15,835 nt of DNA from an uncultured Bacilli bacterium (GCA_944363655.1 CALVUU010000122.1:1-15835), one strand, 5' to 3'. Positions 1 through 5,470 are shown, counted from the first letter of the stretch. The notes: generated by a model from the letters alone, not told the origin. Translations and numbers: made by a program.

Positions 1-18
1 GGAGATACACTTTTTATG
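1..18 (+). other. attL, element half-site
   Basis: GG (1-2) is the inferred crossover dinucleotide, followed by a 16-bp element half-site (3-18) that is the near-perfect reverse complement of 3415-3430; one base differs. Read in the LysM frame, the interrupted host gene continues as GDTLFMGNNE and stops at TAA 31-33, so the upstream host fragment would be truncated by an element-supplied stop. The chromosomal half of attL lies outside the window. Confidence 0.75.
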
Positions 19-38
19 GGGAATAATGAGTAAAATTA

Positions 39-66
39 TTGATTTATTTAGAAAAAAGTTTATAAT
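39..66 (+). promoter_or_regulatory. Sigma-A-type promoter of the cargo operon
   Basis: TTGATT (39-44) and TATAAT (61-66) are separated by 16 bp. A second TATAAT overlaps at 66-71 but with poor spacing. The first start codon is at 92, leaving a short leader that holds the AGAAAGGAGG ribosome-binding site (75-84). The promoter sits just inside the element's left end, so the cargo genes do not depend on host transcription. Confidence 0.7.
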
Positions 67-91
67 ATAATACAAGAAAGGAGGCTTGTTA

Positions 92-451
92 ATGAAAGAA
101 ATTTTTAATGTAGGAAACCCAACAAAAGAAAATATTGATTGTGCTTTTAAAAATTTAATATTTTATGTTACAGCTTCAACACAATTAGATATATATAAAG
201 AGAAAAAAGAAAATTTTGAAAAAGTTTTAGTTGAAATTAATACGATTTTAGCAACATATGTTAATGAAGAAAGTTTAGTATCTATAGATGAAAAAAAATT
301 ACAAAATATAAAATTTGATTTAATCGACCTAGATACTGAAACAAAATCTTTAAAATCTTATTTTGCAGAATGGTCTTTGTTGTGGTTAGATGCGATTATT
401 TCTTTAAGAATGTCAGAAATTAAAATGGGAGGTGTTAATAATGGCAGATAG
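92..451 (+). CDS. Hypothetical cargo protein, 119 aa
   Basis: I do not recognise the family. The ATG at 92 is chosen because AGAAAGGAGG (75-84) lies 7 nt upstream; the upstream in-frame TTG at 86 would sit against that site. The protein is small, Lys/Glu-rich and predicted mostly helical, with no signal peptide or clear membrane segment; a hydrophobic C-terminal stretch (around residues 92-107, with the WSLLWLDAI motif) could be an amphipathic or packing helix. It is first in a two-gene operon and its last codons overlap the start of the next gene (441), suggesting translational coupling and a joint function with the CFI-box protein. As cargo of a minimal mobile element it could be a defence, regulatory or immunity-type protein, but nothing in the sequence decides this. 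Confidence 0.7.
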   Translation: MKEIFNVGNPTKENIDCAFKNLIFYVTASTQLDIYKEKKENFEKVLVEINTILATYVNEESLVSIDEKKLQNIKFDLIDLDTETKSLKSYFAEWSLLWLDAIISLRMSEIKMGGVNNGR

Positions 452-1019
452 AGATAAGTATGGAAATTATGTAAATGATAAAGGGGTTACTATAAAAATA
501 ACTACTGATAAAAAAGGAAACGATCATGTTAGTTTTTATGGCGGTGAAGTTGATAAGCCACATGATGCGGCTCATGTTAATGTAAATTATGATAAAGGAA
601 CTTGGAATTCTACAACACATGGTCCAGATAAAAGTGATACAAGTTCAGGATCTGGTGGTTGTTATTTGACTTCGGCTTGTATGAAATATTTTCAAGAAAA
701 ATTTGATGATAATTGTTATGAATTAACAGTATTAAGATGGTTTAGAGATAATTTTGTTTCAAAAGAAGATATAGAACATTATTATGAAGTTGCACCGATA
801 ATTGTTGAAACAATAAATAAGGAAGAAAAATCTGATATTATTTATGATTATATATATGATAATATAGTAGATTATTGTGTTGAGCAAATTGAACAAGGAA
901 ACTATGATAAAGCATATAGCAGATATAAAAATAGTGTTTTAATATTGGAAGAACAATTTGCAAAACCGGTATTAACAAATAGATTTGTAAAAACTTTAAA
1001 ATTAAAAACTAATAATTAG
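441..1019 (+). CDS. Cargo protein with CFI-box-like Cys motif, 192 aa
   Basis: Starts at ATG 441 with GGGAGGTG (427-434) 6 nt upstream; the GTG at 432 overlaps that ribosome-binding site and is rejected. The N-terminal ~65 residues are polar, charged and Gly/Asp/His-rich, probably loosely folded (it reads like a short beta-rich or disordered leader). A Ser/Gly linker then leads into GGCYLTSAC (about residues 72-80), followed by DDNCYELTVLRWFRDNF. This is the pattern of the CFI-box motif (C-[FY]-[IL]-[AT]-[TS]-A … LR-x-FRD) known from many bacterial proteins of unknown function. The C-terminal half is helical with Tyr/Asp-rich repeats. There is no signal peptide, so it is likely cytoplasmic. 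It overlaps the preceding gene by 11 bp and is followed directly by a terminator. The motif match is good; no biochemical role follows from it. Confidence 0.75.
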   Translation: MADRDKYGNYVNDKGVTIKITTDKKGNDHVSFYGGEVDKPHDAAHVNVNYDKGTWNSTTHGPDKSDTSSGSGGCYLTSACMKYFQEKFDDNCYELTVLRWFRDNFVSKEDIEHYYEVAPIIVETINKEEKSDIIYDYIYDNIVDYCVEQIEQGNYDKAYSRYKNSVLILEEQFAKPVLTNRFVKTLKLKTNN

Positions 1020-1021
1020 TA

Positions 1022-1074
1022 AAAAAATCATCCTATGAATTTTAATGAAAATTAGAATTTAGGATGATTTTTTT
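1022..1074. terminator. Bidirectional terminator after the cargo operon
   Basis: Arms 1022-1035 and 1060-1074 (core ATCATCCTA / TAGGATGAT, flanked by A-run and T-run) form a strong hairpin three bases after the stop codon at 1019. The A-run on the left and T-run on the right allow it to act in both directions, insulating cargo from the recombination operon. Confidence 0.85.
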
Positions 1075-1113
1075 GTTTCTTAAAATATTAAAATAACAAT
1101 ATAAAATCTTTAT

Positions 1114-1148
1114 TTCATCCTTTATATCAACCTACGAAGTAGGATGAA
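1114..1148. repeat. Alternative hairpins in the element's intergenic region
   Basis: TTCATCCT (1114-1121) can pair with AGGATGAA (1141-1148). Inside it, CCTAC (1131-1135) can pair with GTAGG (1139-1143) around a GAA loop. The two pairings share bases 1141-1143 and so are mutually exclusive, as in a switching RNA, or they may be DNA-level inverted repeats bound by a protein. No coding potential is visible here. Confidence 0.5.
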
Positions 1149-1163
1149 TTTTGTAAGTGCAAA

Positions 1164-1232
1164 ATAAGATTTGCACATACCAATTCCTTATGAAATAAGG
1201 GATTAATTGGTGCTGTTGTGCAAACATCTTAT
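1164..1232. ncRNA. Long imperfect hairpin, candidate structured RNA or DNA origin-like site
   Basis: Nested complementary segments form one extended stem: ATAAGAT 1164-1170 with ATCTTAT 1226-1232, TTTGCACA 1170-1177 with TGTGCAAA 1217-1224, ACCAATT 1179-1185 with AATTGGT 1205-1211, and CCTTAT 1186-1191 with ATAAGG 1195-1200 around a GAA loop. There is no T-run, so it is not a simple terminator, and no ORF covers it. It could be a small RNA, a single-strand origin, an oriT-like hairpin or a protein-binding site. The pairing is seen directly; the function is unknown, and calling it an RNA is tentative. Confidence 0.45.
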
Positions 1233-1280
1233 CCTGATTTTGTAGAATTAGTATAAAAATAATAGAAACTAGGATGATTA

Positions 1281-1303
1281 CATAATTTTTTGTAAAAATT
1301 ATG
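1281..1303. promoter_or_regulatory. Perfect inverted repeat next to the recombination promoter (putative operator)
   Basis: CATAATTTTT (1281-1290), a 3-nt spacer TGT, then AAAAATTATG (1294-1303): a perfect 10-bp inverted repeat ending two bases before the -35 box at 1306. The position suits a regulator-binding site controlling the downstream operon, plausibly autoregulation by the ribbon-helix-helix protein it encodes. A role as a terminator is less likely because no T-run follows. Confidence 0.5.
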
Positions 1304-1305
1304 AC

Positions 1306-1334
1306 TTGACTCTTTTAATTAATGGAGCTACTAT
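1306..1334 (+). promoter_or_regulatory. Sigma-A-type promoter of the recombination operon
   Basis: TTGACT (1306-1311) and TACTAT (1329-1334) with the optimal 17-bp spacing. The expected transcript start near 1341 lies just before the AAAGGAG site at 1344-1350. It would drive the ribbon-helix-helix gene and probably everything through the recombinase. Confidence 0.7.
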
Positions 1335-1359
1335 TCATCATACAAAGGAGATGATGTAT

Positions 1360-1509
1360 ATGAGAAGATTTAATTTTTATTTATCGGAAGAATTGTTCGA
1401 ACGAATAAAATTACTTTCAAAATTTTATAATATCTCTATAACTAAAATAATGGTGGAATTATTAGAAATAGGATATGTAGAGATGTTAAATACTATAAAA
1501 AGCAAATAA
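1360..1509 (+). CDS. Ribbon-helix-helix (Arc/CopG-type) small DNA-binding protein, 49 aa
   Basis: The ATG at 1360 is chosen because AAAGGAG (1344-1350) is 9 nt upstream. In-frame ATGs at 1351 and 1354 are too close to it, and the TTG at 1306 is inside the -35 box. The protein opens with a short beta-strand-like stretch (RRFNFYLS) followed by helix A (ELFERIKLLSKFY), a turn (NIS) and helix B (TKIMVELLEIGYVEML). That is the layout of a minimal RHH domain, which dimerises and reads DNA with the paired strands. It is the first gene after a strong promoter with an adjacent perfect inverted repeat, so autorepression or control of recombinase expression or directionality is likely. The fold is inferred from the pattern. 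Confidence 0.65.
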   Translation: MRRFNFYLSEELFERIKLLSKFYNISITKIMVELLEIGYVEMLNTIKSK

Positions 1510-1540
1510 AAAGTTTTATTAAATATGGAAGGGTTAGGTG

Positions 1541-1588
1541 ATGATTATGAGAAATTATAAATTAATGGAGGAATATGATAATAAGTAA
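1541..1588 (+). CDS. Very short ORF (15 codons), possible leader peptide
   Basis: ATG at 1541 reads MIMRNYKLMEEYDNK and stops at TAA 1586-1588. The purine-rich GGAAGGGTTAGGTG (1527-1540) precedes it. It lies between the RHH gene and the hairpin around the next start codon, a place where a leader peptide could influence folding downstream. Chance occurrence is quite possible. Confidence 0.2.
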   Translation: MIMRNYKLMEEYDNK

Positions 1589-1597
1589 TATTATTAG

Positions 1598-1614
1598 GTA
1601 TGTTGTAAACATAC
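1598..1614. promoter_or_regulatory. Inverted repeat GTATGTT-GTA-AACATAC
   Basis: A perfect 7-bp inverted repeat with a 3-bp spacer, flanked by TTAG on the left and TAA on the right, which nearly extends the symmetry with a one-base offset. Its size and spacing suit a dimeric regulator or recombinase-accessory binding site within the recombination operon. No direct evidence of function. Confidence 0.4.
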
Positions 1615-1640
1615 TAAATGATATTACTAAAACAAAAATT

Positions 1641-1682
1641 TTAACCATAGAATTAATTGGAGGTATTAAACTCTATGGTTAA
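1641..1682 (+). promoter_or_regulatory. Hairpin enclosing the start site of the 59-aa gene
   Basis: TTAACCATAGA (1641-1651) and TCTATGGTTAA (1672-1682) are perfect 11-bp complements. The 20-nt loop holds the TTGGAGG ribosome-binding site (1657-1663), and the ATG at 1675-1677 is buried in the right arm. In mRNA this would hide the start codon and limit translation of the 59-aa protein and, through coupling, the recombinase. It might instead be a DNA operator. The pairing is directly visible; its regulatory role is inferred. Confidence 0.6.
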
Positions 1683-1854
1683 ATACAAGGTTAATTTAAA
1701 GTTCAAAGATACTGGAAAATCTTTAAATGAAATAATTACTGAAGTATTAAAAATTGAATTACAAAAGAAAATAAACATGACTTGCAATATATTAAAAAGA
1801 GAGCTACCATGTAATCATACTCATTATTCCCAAATGGAAGGGAGTAGTAATTAA
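1675..1854 (+). CDS. Small protein preceding the recombinase, 59 aa
   Basis: Starts at ATG 1675 with TTGGAGG (1657-1663) 11 nt upstream; the TTG at 1657 is part of that site. The N-terminal half (VKYKVNLKF … SLNEIITEVLKIEL) is a strand-helix segment, and the tail holds Cys/His residues (CNILKRELPCNHTHYS). Small ORFs of this look commonly sit directly before large serine recombinases in clostridial-type elements, where they are usually unannotated; I recall this as a pattern and cannot name a family. Its stop overlaps the recombinase start by one base (1854), so translation is probably coupled. It could be a recombination directionality or accessory factor, or a folding partner; this is speculative. 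Confidence 0.6.
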   Translation: MVKYKVNLKFKDTGKSLNEIITEVLKIELQKKINMTCNILKRELPCNHTHYSQMEGSSN

Positions 1855-3419
1855 TGGTAGGGAATAATAGTTTTAAAGTAGGAATATATATAAGATTATC
1901 AAGAGATGATGGTAATTTAGAATCTGATAGTATTGTTAGCCAAAGATGTTTACTTAATCAATATGTAAAAGAAAACAATTATAACTTAATAGAAGAATAT
2001 GTAGATGATGGTTATACTGGTACTAATTTTGATAGACCATCATTCAAGAGAATGATTAAAGATATTGAATTAGGAAAAATCAATATGATTATTACTAAAG
2101 ATATGTCAAGATTAGGTAGAGATTATATTAGTACTGGTGAACTAATTGAAAAATACTTTCCGAATAATAACATTAGGTATATTGCAATTAACGATGGAAT
2201 AGATACTTTTATTGATAATACAAATAATGATATTGCACCTTTTAAAGCAATTATGAATGATATGTATGCTAAAGATATTTCTAAAAAGATTAAAAGTAGT
2301 CTGCATTCAAGAATGAAGGATGGATTATATGTATCTGGTAGATGTCCTTTTGGATATAAAAAAGATCCGAATAATAAAAATCATTTAATTATAAATGAAG
2401 AACAAGCAAGTGTTGTTAAATTAATTTTTGATTTAGCACTTAAAGGAAAAACATATCACTATATAGCACAATACCTAACAAAAAGAAAAATTAAAACTCC
2501 GGCATCTTATTATAATTATGTATGGAATACTAAATGTATAAATACAAATTGTATTTCACAAGAATATGGAGTATGGGTTGATACAACTATTAAAGCAATT
2601 TTAACTAATAGAATTTATGTAGGTGATGCAGTGCAAGGTAAAACTAAAAAGATTAATTATAAACTTAAAAAGACAGTAAAAAATAATCCTAATGATTATA
2701 TTGTGGTTGAAAATACACACGAAGCAATAATTGATAGAGAAACTTTTAATTATGTACAAACTTTACTACCTAAAAATGTTAAAAGACCAGAGAAAAAAAG
2801 ATTTTATTTATTAGATGGACTTTTATATTGTGGAGATTGTAAACATCGTATAACTATTAGATATCAAAATAAAACTGGTAGAAGTTATACAACTTGTGAT
2901 TATTATAGAACATATTCAAAATATCATGTTTGTACGACTCATACCAATAATTATGAAGTATTAGAAAGTTTAATTTTAGAAAACATTAAAGAAGTTTGTA
3001 AAAAATATTTAGATAAAAATAAAATCAAGAATTCTATAGGTAGTTTAGAGTTTGAAGATAATATTTTGAAGATAAAAAAACAAATTGAAAGTTTAGAAAT
3101 TACTAATAATAAATTAATAACAAATCTAGATAAAACTTATATGGATATGTTAAAAGGTATTATTGATGAAGAACAATATATTAGAGTTAGTGAAAGTATA
3201 AAAAAAGAGATGGAAAATAATAAGTCAAGTATTGATAATCTTAAAAATGAACAAATAAATAGGGATAAAGTAGATAATAAAATATTAGAAAAATATATCA
3301 ATGAATTTTTGAGTATAGATAATCCAACTAGAGAATTAATGATTAATTTAGTTGAAAAAATCTATATCTATCAAGATAAAACGATAGATATTATATTTAC
3401 ATTTAAAAATGTTACATAA
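1854..3419 (+). CDS. Large serine recombinase (TnpX/TndX-like), 521 aa
   Basis: Catalyses excision and integration of the element by double-strand cleavage and a phosphoserine intermediate. The resolvase catalytic domain covers about residues 8-155: the nucleophile is Ser16 in YIRLSRDD, and the conserved DMSRLGRDY helix follows at about 84-92. A recombinase DNA-binding domain follows at about 165-290 (FGYKKDPNN, then an AQYLTKRKIKTP helix). A zinc ribbon has Cys326, Cys329, Cys348 and Cys360. A coiled coil (about 395-470) is followed by a C-terminal tail ending EKIYIYQDKTIDIIF. Length and domain order are those of complete, probably active enzymes. The start overlaps the preceding stop. The stop codon TAA (3417-3419) lies inside the right att half-site, so coding and attachment sequence are fused. 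No terminator follows. Confidence 0.95.
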   Translation: MVGNNSFKVGIYIRLSRDDGNLESDSIVSQRCLLNQYVKENNYNLIEEYVDDGYTGTNFDRPSFKRMIKDIELGKINMIITKDMSRLGRDYISTGELIEKYFPNNNIRYIAINDGIDTFIDNTNNDIAPFKAIMNDMYAKDISKKIKSSLHSRMKDGLYVSGRCPFGYKKDPNNKNHLIINEEQASVVKLIFDLALKGKTYHYIAQYLTKRKIKTPASYYNYVWNTKCINTNCISQEYGVWVDTTIKAILTNRIYVGDAVQGKTKKINYKLKKTVKNNPNDYIVVENTHEAIIDRETFNYVQTLLPKNVKRPEKKRFYLLDGLLYCGDCKHRITIRYQNKTGRSYTTCDYYRTYSKYHVCTTHTNNYEVLESLILENIKEVCKKYLDKNKIKNSIGSLEFEDNILKIKKQIESLEITNNKLITNLDKTYMDMLKGIIDEEQYIRVSESIKKEMENNKSSIDNLKNEQINRDKVDNKILEKYINEFLSIDNPTRELMINLVEKIYIYQDKTIDIIFTFKNVT

Positions 3420-3437
3420 AAAATGTATCTGGAGATA
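3415..3437 (+). other. attR (element half-site plus GGAGATA core)
   Basis: Element half-site 3415-3430 is joined at GG (3431-3432) to LysM coding sequence. GTATCT-GG-AGATAC, the centre of the rebuilt attP, uses 3425-3432 plus bases 3-8. The flanking GGA GAT AGT is in frame with the downstream LysM repeats and encodes the G and D of the SGD motif. Confidence 0.78.
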
Positions 3438-4015
3438 GTTTATGGAGTATTTCTAAAAAGTTTGGTATTACTGTTGATGAATTAAAACAAGCAAATAATT
3501 TAACTGGTAATTTACTTAGTGTTGGGCAAAATTTATTTATACCAACTAAAGAAATGGATGTTACTACTGGTGAATATGTAGTCAAATCGGGTGATACTTT
3601 ATATGCTATTGCTAATAAGTATGGAACTACTGTTGATAACTTAAAATCTATTAATAATTTAACAACAGATTCTTTAGCTGTTGGTCAAATATTAAAAGTT
3701 CCAACAGAAAATGATGAAAATAATACAAATACTTATATAGTAAAAAGTGGAGATACATTATATGGAATAGCAAATAAATATAATACTACCGTAGATGAAA
3801 TAAAATCATTAAATAATTTAACAAGTAATACATTAAGTATTGGACAAATACTAAAGATTCCTGGAAAAAAAGATTATATAACATATACAGTAAAAAGTGG
3901 TGATAATCTTTATAGTATTGCTAGAGAATTTGGAACAACGGTTTCTGCAATAACCGAATTAAATAATTTATCAACAACAGTTTTGTCAATTGGTCAAAAA
4001 TTATTATTACCATAG
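3422..4015 (+). pseudogene. 3' part of an interrupted LysM-repeat protein gene
   Basis: An open frame encodes four LysM peptidoglycan-binding repeats. The first (VSGDSLWSIS … LFIP, 3425-3544) starts abruptly at the element junction; the next three are residues 8-50, 61-103 and 111-153 counted from ATG 3554, each with SGD[TN]LY, a helix, NNL and a GQ-x-L-x-[IVL]P end. The 5' part, probably with a signal peptide or catalytic domain, lies left of the element and outside the window. No start codon with a good ribosome-binding site exists: ATG 3554 is mid-protein, preceded by only a weak AAAG. The fragment is therefore probably silent or poorly translated unless the element excises, which would restore the frame. 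Such proteins usually act at the cell wall or spore surface. Confidence 0.8.
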
Positions 4016-4045
4016 AAAAACAAGTCATTATTTTGACTTGTTTTT
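4016..4045. terminator. Bidirectional terminator between convergent genes
   Basis: AAAAACAAGTCA (4016-4027), a 6-nt loop, then TGACTTGTTTTT (4034-4045): a perfect 12-bp hairpin with A/T tails on both sides. It directly follows the LysM stop and overlaps the end of the leftward gene (stop at 4028-4030), ending transcription from both. Confidence 0.9.
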
Positions 4046-4726
4046 CCCTTTCTTTTTTGAAATAATTTTTTGAGCTTTTTCTTTTTGCTCTTTAATAATT
4101 TTAGACATATTTGGAAATGCTTTAACAATGCGGTCATACATGAATAAATTGTTATGTATAAATTTATGAATTGCTTTTTTTATTTCTTCAGTAGAATCTT
4201 TAGTTACATTTCTAGTAACATTTTTTAAATTAAATACTACATTGAAAGAAATTAATATATCTATTATAAATAAACTCATAAGTATTATGACTATAATGCT
4301 TAGATTATTAGGATTAATTTGAGAAATTAATTCTAATAGAAATGGATTAATAAATTTAACAACTATAACTCCGATTATTCCGAATGGAATCATAGTTTCT
4401 AAACATATTCTTCCATTTATATTAAATTTCATATCGGAATAATCCCACCATCTAAGTTTAAATATTTTTTCCATTATCCAACTAGTTAGATATTCTAGTA
4501 TAGAACAAATAATAATAGAAAGAGCAAATAATACAATTGTATCTTCTGCATACTTAGATAATAATATGGTTAAAAGTAAACATCCTGCACCATATATTGG
4601 ACAATATGGTCCAATCAAAAAACCTCTATTAACAAATTTTTTTAAATTAATAAAAGCAAATATAATTTCTAATATCCAACCAATTATAGAATATATAATA
4701 AATAATAAAAAATAAGTATAGAACAT
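4028..4726 (-). CDS. CmpB-like multi-pass membrane protein (putative ABC transporter permease family), 232 aa
   Basis: Belongs by its signature to the ABC_trans_CmpB/DUF1113 family of Firmicutes membrane proteins, whose function is not firmly established. About five hydrophobic segments are visible (roughly 1-24, 42-60, 64-82, 110-130 and 140-165). Conserved motifs are GWILEIIF, NRGFLIGPYCPIYG, LEYLTSWIMEKIF, RWWDYSD, and NGRICLE followed by IPFG. The C-terminal ~60 residues are cytoplasmic and end in a Lys-rich tail. Start at 4726 with AGGTGA a few bases upstream. It may be co-transcribed with the upstream leftward hydrolase gene, 53 bp away. No ATPase partner is present in the window, so a transport role is not supported by context. 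Confidence 0.8.
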   Translation of the reverse strand: MFYTYFLLFIIYSIIGWILEIIFAFINLKKFVNRGFLIGPYCPIYGAGCLLLTILLSKYAEDTIVLFALSIIICSILEYLTSWIMEKIFKLRWWDYSDMKFNINGRICLETMIPFGIIGVIVVKFINPFLLELISQINPNNLSIIVIILMSLFIIDILISFNVVFNLKNVTRNVTKDSTEEIKKAIHKFIHNNLFMYDRIVKAFPNMSKIIKEQKEKAQKIISKKKGKNKSK

Positions 4727-4779
4727 ATAATCACCTATCTATACTTAATATTATACAGTATCATAAATTATTTGCAAGT

Positions 4780-5202
4780 TTAATGTAGTTCTTGGCAAAC
4801 TCCTGGATCAGGATTATAAAAGCAATGGCTTTTATATCTACCTGCTAGTTGCTGATCATACCATGTTTTTTGGCAATTGCTATTGCCCGAAGGGGCATAG
4901 AACCATAAAGCATTAGTTGCGGGATAATAATATTCTCCATTTAATATTCTTTTAGCAAGTTGTTTTTCAAGGGTTGTTGCAGCGGCATTAAATAAAGAAG
5001 AATTTGTTCCTACAAATTGGTTGGGTTGGTAAATAGCGTCATATATACTGTCGATGTTGCGAAATGTTAGGCAATCTGCTAAAACGCGATTTACCACAAC
5101 ATTTCCAACCATTAACATTCCAAGGTCGCCTTCTCCGAGAGCTTCAGCTCGCATTATTCTAGCAAGTAAATCTAGTTCTCTATCAGTATAATTAATAATC
5201 AT
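4780..5202 (-). CDS. Cell wall hydrolase, CwlJ/SleB-like, 140 aa
   Basis: Hydrolase_2-type catalytic domain filling almost the whole protein: LLARIMRAEALGEG (about residues 12-25, with candidate catalytic Glu20), then GMLMVGNVVVNRV, QPNQF, and a C-terminal GRYKSHCFYNPDPGVC. This family includes SleB and CwlJ, which cleave spore cortex peptidoglycan during germination. Like CwlJ, this protein has no signal peptide and no peptidoglycan-binding domain. The start at 5202 has AGGTGG 4 nt upstream. The neighbouring LysM gene suggests a local cell-wall theme. Whether this organism forms spores cannot be told from the window; related enzymes also occur in non-spore-formers and phages. Confidence 0.85.
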   Translation of the reverse strand: MIINYTDRELDLLARIMRAEALGEGDLGMLMVGNVVVNRVLADCLTFRNIDSIYDAIYQPNQFVGTNSSLFNAAATTLEKQLAKRILNGEYYYPATNALWFYAPSGNSNCQKTWYDQQLAGRYKSHCFYNPDPGVCQELH

Positions 5203-5297
5203 GTAACCACCTAATTTATTTTATGTGTTAATTGTTTAAAATTGCAATTTTTTCTATAAAAAATGCATGTAAAATACTAGTAAAAGTTTATTTAGTG

Positions 5298-5306
5298 TGT
5301 TATAAT
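5298..5306 (+). promoter_or_regulatory. Extended -10 promoter of tRNA-Trp
   Basis: TG-T-TATAAT (5298-5306) is an extended -10 element about 20 nt before the tRNA. No good -35 is visible at the right spacing, which an extended -10 can compensate for. No clear terminator follows the tRNA, so transcription may continue into the secretion operon at 5471. Confidence 0.6.
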
Positions 5307-5326
5307 TTTTATGCCAAGACTTTTTT

Positions 5327-5400
5327 AGGGGCGTGGTATAATGGTAGCATAGGAGTCTCCAAAACTTTTGATGGGAGTTCGATTCTCTCCGCCCCTGCCA
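5327..5400 (+). tRNA. trnW: tRNA-Trp (anticodon CCA)
   Basis: The acceptor arm AGGGGCG (5327-5333) pairs with CGCCCCT (5390-5396), followed by discriminator G and an encoded CCA (5398-5400). The anticodon loop is CTCCAAA (5357-5363), with anticodon CCA at 5359-5361 on a wobble-containing stem. The T arm is GGGAG-TTCGATT-CTCTC. Only the UGG-reading anticodon is seen, in line with TGA serving as a stop here. It lies 70 bp before the secretion operon; tRNA 3' ends are common integration sites, but no matching repeat was recognised. Confidence 0.95.
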
Positions 5401-5470
5401 ATTTATAAAAAATAAAATTATATAAAGGTTAAGGGATGATGGAAGTCCTTGGTAGGATGGAAGTGATTAT

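Larger units (their letters stand above)
1..3430 (+). mobile_element. 3.43-kb serine-recombinase integrative element inserted in a LysM gene
   Basis: The element runs from the crossover at 1-2 to the crossover at 3431-3432. Both ends carry GGAGATA (1-7 and 3431-3437). Joining the right end to the left end gives an inverted repeat: 16 bases at 3415-3430 against 16 bases at 3-18, matching at 15 of 16 positions around a central GG. That is the form expected of a large serine recombinase attP. The element encodes its own recombinase at the right end. The sequence just beyond 3431 is in-frame LysM coding sequence, so a host gene was interrupted. Contents are two cargo genes, a structured intergenic region, a ribbon-helix-helix protein, a 59-aa protein and the recombinase. 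No replication or relaxase gene is present. The left chromosomal flank is outside the window, so the left boundary rests on the symmetry argument and the shared heptamer. Confidence 0.82.

Noticed and set aside
11..21. TTTATGG (present at 13-19 and 3439-3445) as the att core
   Set aside because: Crossover there would shift the LysM frame by four bases relative to GGAGATA and would not sit at the centre of the attP symmetry.
435..620. Leftward ORF opposite the CFI-box gene, and similar ORFs opposite or out of frame with the T4SS genes
   Set aside because: No ribosome-binding sites or recognisable protein features; they are shadows of the clearly coding strand.
1306..1359. N-terminal extension of the RHH protein from TTG 1306
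   Set aside because: That codon is part of the TTGACT -35 box and the extension has no ribosome-binding site; ATG 1360 is well placed.
3554..4015. Intact stand-alone LysM gene starting at ATG 3554
   Set aside because: LysM coding runs upstream in the same frame to the element junction, the ATG lies between repeats, and no convincing ribosome-binding site precedes it.
5218..5247. Leftward promoter TTGCAA-18-TAAAAT for the CwlJ-like gene
   Set aside because: It would start transcription within or next to the ribosome-binding site; TTGCAA is also part of a simple AAAATTGCAATTTT palindrome.
5327..5470. tRNA-Trp 3' end as the integration site of the T4SS module
   Set aside because: No repeat of the tRNA 3' end was recognised elsewhere in the window and no integrase for that module is present; the far end may be outside the window.
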